Source: SLJN01 sp964505385 (GTDB lineage Bacteria > Bacteroidota > Rhodothermia > Balneolales > Natronogracilivirgulaceae). From it: a DNA stretch of 64,000 bases. Numbering within the stretch: the first letter of the stretch is position 1; each line of letters begins with the position of its first letter. The notes under the pieces are model-generated. The model was not told where the DNA came from. It did not search any database and saw nothing but the letters and a program-made list of their open reading frames with translations. Location: positions 20,055 to 84,054 of the forward strand of contig CAZDIA010000012.1 of NCBI GenBank assembly GCA_964505385.1. The letters are read 5' to 3'. The translations under genes and the position numbers were made by a program. This document shows, piece after piece, positions 61,592 through 64,000 of this stretch.

Positions 61592-62385
61592 AAAAGGCGA
61601 TTGCACAGTTTCTAATATTCGTTGTTCTGTTTTTGGCAGGCTGGGGTTTATTCAGTCTGGTGGACTGGAGAGGACTGCTTAATTGGGAGGATCGGAGTGA
61701 GCGAATCGAAGAAAAACTGGGTTCCGTAGTCTGGGAAGCTATTCAACAACAGGAAACAGTTGTTGATGATGAAGAAATTCACGGCCCCGTTGATACGCTT
61801 CTTACCAGAATCGCAAAAGAAAATCAAATCAAGCGCGAGGATATCCGGTTGCATATCATCCGGAGAGATGAAGTCAACGCATTTGCCCTGCCCGACGGTC
61901 ATATCGGGGTGTTTACCGGGATGATCAGCGAAGCCGAGAGTGAAGAGGAGCTTGCCGGCGTATTAGCTCATGAATTAGCTCATGTTGATCATAATCACGT
62001 TATGGACAAGTTAACCCGGGAAATCGGGATGTCCGTTTTGGTCTCAATCGCTACTGGCGGTGCCGGTGCTGAAACTGTTGCGACGGTGGTTCAGATGCTC
62101 ACATCAAGCGCCTTCAGCCGGTCCATGGAAGAAGAAGCCGATGAGTATGCCGTCCGGTATATGTTGGAAGCTAGCATCAATCCCGAACCTTTTTCCGAAC
62201 TGATGTACCGCTTGCGAGATAAGCACCAGGATTTGCCGGAGCAGTTCAGGTGGTTCAGCACGCATCCTGATCCGGAATCACGCGCAATAGCAATTGTGGA
62301 TCACATCCCGGATGAGCAACCGGAATATGAATCCATTCTTGATCAGGATGTCTGGGAGAATTTACAGGATAAAGTGGCTGATTAA
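61588..62385 (+). CDS. M48 family metalloprotease, membrane-anchored
   Basis: A 265-residue zinc protease with one N-terminal membrane helix (residues 5-24). The zinc motif is complete: VLAHELAHVDHNHV (126-139, HExxH at 128-132), and the third ligand is the Glu in MEEEADEYAVRY (180-191). The order of elements (Ala-Leu-Pro-Asp-Gly-His, NAFALPDGHIGVFTG) is typical of M48 in the BepA/LoiP style, which degrades misassembled outer-membrane proteins. The catalytic part lies outside the cytosol. It is the last gene of the four-gene overlapping operon, and its stop touches the convergent propeller gene. Confidence 0.93.
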   Translation: MKKAIAQFLIFVVLFLAGWGLFSLVDWRGLLNWEDRSERIEEKLGSVVWEAIQQQETVVDDEEIHGPVDTLLTRIAKENQIKREDIRLHIIRRDEVNAFALPDGHIGVFTGMISEAESEEELAGVLAHELAHVDHNHVMDKLTREIGMSVLVSIATGGAGAETVATVVQMLTSSAFSRSMEEEADEYAVRYMLEASINPEPFSELMYRLRDKHQDLPEQFRWFSTHPDPESRAIAIVDHIPDEQPEYESILDQDVWENLQDKVAD

Positions 62386-63522
62386 TCACACTTCATATTC
62401 ATAAACGCGCACCTTCGGCAAGCCGCTGTCATCCTCCGTAGAGATGTACATACGGCCATTTTGCACCTTTCTGATGTTTCCCTCCAGATCAATTGGGGTG
62501 TTGTATAACAGCTCGCCGGAATGATCAAAAGTCAGCCATGGATTGGTCTCATCTTCGCTGTGAACCTTCAACCAGATATATCCCCCACGATCATACAGCA
62601 TATGATGCGTGATGCTTTTCTGATCCGGCATTTGGGAATGCACCTGCCCTACCGGATCATCAGCAGGCATCTCGGTATCTTCAAACTGAGAGGCGAATTC
62701 CTCTATTGAGGCATCACTCAAATCCAAATAAGGCCGCTTAAGACTGAAAGAGTTTTTCAACTCGAATGATGGTAAATCATATATAGTAGCACCCAGTTTA
62801 TCAGTAAAAGTATGTACCAAATAACCGTCTCCAAACCCAAACTGATTTTGCCATGTATACGGTGAATTCAAATTCATCATCGGCGCACCATCCTCATTTT
62901 GAATTTCGATAGAGTTGTTGGACGGAAAAATGAAAAGTTCTTCTTCAGTTTGGTTGCCATCGCGATCAATTAAACTTACTACATTTGAGTCGGATGCATC
63001 AGGAATAAAAGGCATCGACGGCTCATAAATCAGCCAGGAATCCTCATCCACCGGATAATGCCAGGATGGAAAAGCATCGAAGGCCGTAGCATACTGAAAC
63101 TCCCACTCGTCTCCAATACGATCAAACATTGAGATTCTGCGATTGGAAAAATCCATGACCGTAAACCGATCATCAGAAATCAAATTAGTTCTGCCCATCG
63201 ATTCTACTTCTCCCGGCCCGCTGCCGCTTTGCATAAAGGAATGCAGATATTCGCCGTCTTCTGAAAACACATTGACTTCAGTCTGCATCGGATCGGTAAG
63301 CATAATTTTGCCGTCGGAAGCTACATGAACTCCGCCTATACCGCTCATCATGGTCTCCTCAGAATCGACGATGTCGAAAGCATGGGTCAGCTCAAGCTCC
63401 GGCGCATCGATCGGGTCGTAATCATTTTCCGCCTCATCCGTGCTGCAACCCGCCACCATGGCAATGGTCACAAGCAGTATCACTCCGGTCTGTTTTGTAT
63501 GAATCAGTCTAAAATCACGCAT
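62386..63522 (-). CDS. 6-bladed beta-propeller lipoprotein
   Basis: A 378-residue lipoprotein (hydrophobic GVILLVTIAMVAGC, Cys26) with the 6-bladed propeller pattern common in Bacteroidota: VHVASDGKIMLTDPMQTEVN, VFSEDGEYLHSFMQSGSGPG, FTVMDFSNRRISMFDRIG and the C-terminal VRVYEYEV. Such proteins bind peptides or carbohydrates outside the cytosol, often near transport or protease genes. Its end touches the stop of the M48 protease on the other strand, with no intergenic space. Ligand unknown. Confidence 0.82.
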   Translation of the reverse strand: MRDFRLIHTKQTGVILLVTIAMVAGCSTDEAENDYDPIDAPELELTHAFDIVDSEETMMSGIGGVHVASDGKIMLTDPMQTEVNVFSEDGEYLHSFMQSGSGPGEVESMGRTNLISDDRFTVMDFSNRRISMFDRIGDEWEFQYATAFDAFPSWHYPVDEDSWLIYEPSMPFIPDASDSNVVSLIDRDGNQTEEELFIFPSNNSIEIQNEDGAPMMNLNSPYTWQNQFGFGDGYLVHTFTDKLGATIYDLPSFELKNSFSLKRPYLDLSDASIEEFASQFEDTEMPADDPVGQVHSQMPDQKSITHHMLYDRGGYIWLKVHSEDETNPWLTFDHSGELLYNTPIDLEGNIRKVQNGRMYISTEDDSGLPKVRVYEYEV

Positions 63523-64000
63523 AGCATTGTCATCAAGTGTTTAGTTTATTTATAGTAACATATTAAAAATATAGTTAAATAAACAACAAAATAAGGCATC
63601 AAGGTACCGAGGCACCCAGGCACCAAGGCATCAAGGCATCAAGCAGAAAGTTGTCATCAAACTCCCGAGGTTGGTATCTCGAGGGGCTAATCCCGCATTC
63701 ACTGCACAGTTGGCACGGTGACAAATAAGGCAGAAATCACAGCCCCAACTGTCCTCCCGACCGAAATCGCGCCCGGATTTCAGCACTTGGCTTTTAATAC
63801 TACCGCGATGAAGCGGAGGGATCTGTGCAGCAAGTAACCTGCAATAACCTCGATCAGTAGTATTGCACAAATCGTGCCCTCACAGACCCCTTCATTCCTC
63901 CCGACTGCCTCGGAATCCAGTCGGGAATCGAGGGTTAAGGGCAAATTCTTTGCTATACCGTACTATTACCCTAAATCGTAATTGATAAAAAAGGGCTTAT
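63523..64000. other. Gene-free repeat-rich end of window
   Basis: No gene is supported in these 478 bases. The start is AT-rich, upstream of the propeller gene. A CAAGGCATC/GAGGCACC repeat tract lies at 63597-63642. The rest, GC-rich and without a credible ORF, contains facing words such as TGCAGCAAGT/ACCTGCAATA and CCGACTGCCTCGG/CAGTCGGGAAT that suggest further structure. Confidence 0.5.
63597..63642. repeat. AAGGCATC/AGGCACC short-period repeat
   Basis: Six to seven tandem imperfect units of 8-9 bases, such as CAAGGTACCGAGGCACCCAG then GCACCAAGGCATCAAGGCAT. The sequence closely matches the reverse complement of the tract at 25625-25662. Confidence 0.75.

Noticed and set aside
63631..63870. 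A 79-residue frame on the minus strand
   Set aside because: It lies in a repeat-rich spacer, starts without a ribosome-binding site, and its composition (many Arg, Cys and Leu) is unlike the acidic proteins of the window.

Overview
The window is a chromosomal segment of a Gram-negative bacterium from the Bacteroidota/Balneolota side of the tree. I infer this from a type IX secretion-like C-terminal sorting domain, many lipoproteins with short SxC/GxC lipoboxes, large beta-barrel and FN3/lamin-tail surface proteins, a one-piece five-helix SdhC, a DUF2851 protein, and mostly absent Shine-Dalgarno sequences. The strongly acidic proteins (Asp/Glu-rich secreted and cytosolic products) fit a marine or halophilic member such as Balneolaceae; that assignment is an inference. 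No rRNA, CRISPR array, transposase, integrase or phage gene was seen. One tRNA (Gln, TTG) is present.

Layout. 1-4 kb: 3' end of an M14 carboxypeptidase, an orphan solute-binding lipoprotein and class III fructose-1,6-bisphosphatase. 4.4-9.1 kb: a stress/osmotic block with two MscS channels, a DUF432-like protein, a two-domain universal stress protein and a small membrane protein. 9.6-19 kb: a paralogue of the solute-binding lipoprotein, a trypsin-like lipoprotein, a sodium:solute symporter, a DUF819 membrane protein, a DUF1684 lipoprotein and a metallophosphoesterase/lipoprotein pair. 19-24.6 kb: an inositol-monophosphatase-family enzyme, a HhH-GPD DNA glycosylase-like protein and a glycosyltransferase/FemAB-like/glycosyltransferase operon for surface polysaccharide. 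25.9-27.9 kb: asd-dapD (lysine/diaminopimelate synthesis). 27.9-39.9 kb: large secreted and outer-membrane proteins interrupted by a TrmH-type rRNA methyltransferase, with a candidate structured RNA in front of the largest one.

39.9-48.9 kb is mostly housekeeping: a methyltransferase, pyrF-rnhA (overlapping), prs-rplY-pth, tRNA-Gln, a DUF2851 protein, an FN3 membrane protein followed by a PyrR-like phosphoribosyltransferase, and alr. 49-54 kb carries an M20 amidohydrolase and a tight operon of symporter, GNAT acetyltransferase, PLP racemase and an M23 peptidase without a signal peptide; this is the most interesting uncharacterised gene set here. 54.6-60.1 kb is the succinate dehydrogenase operon (sdhCAB) preceded by an XRE/ScfR-type regulator whose metalloprotease-like domain lacks the zinc motif. 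60.4-62.4 kb is a four-gene overlapping membrane operon (TM2, DUF2752, DUF4870-like, M48 protease), and the window ends with a beta-propeller lipoprotein and a repeat-rich gene-free stretch.

Non-coding structure is unusually rich. A palindromic element of about 120-135 bp occurs three times (near 4.1, 46.6 and 58.2 kb, the last two inverted). A perfect 20-nt hairpin is shared by 4.1 and 58.5 kb. Several gene gaps hold short-period purine-rich repeats or long inverted repeats, some of which recur tens of kilobases apart.
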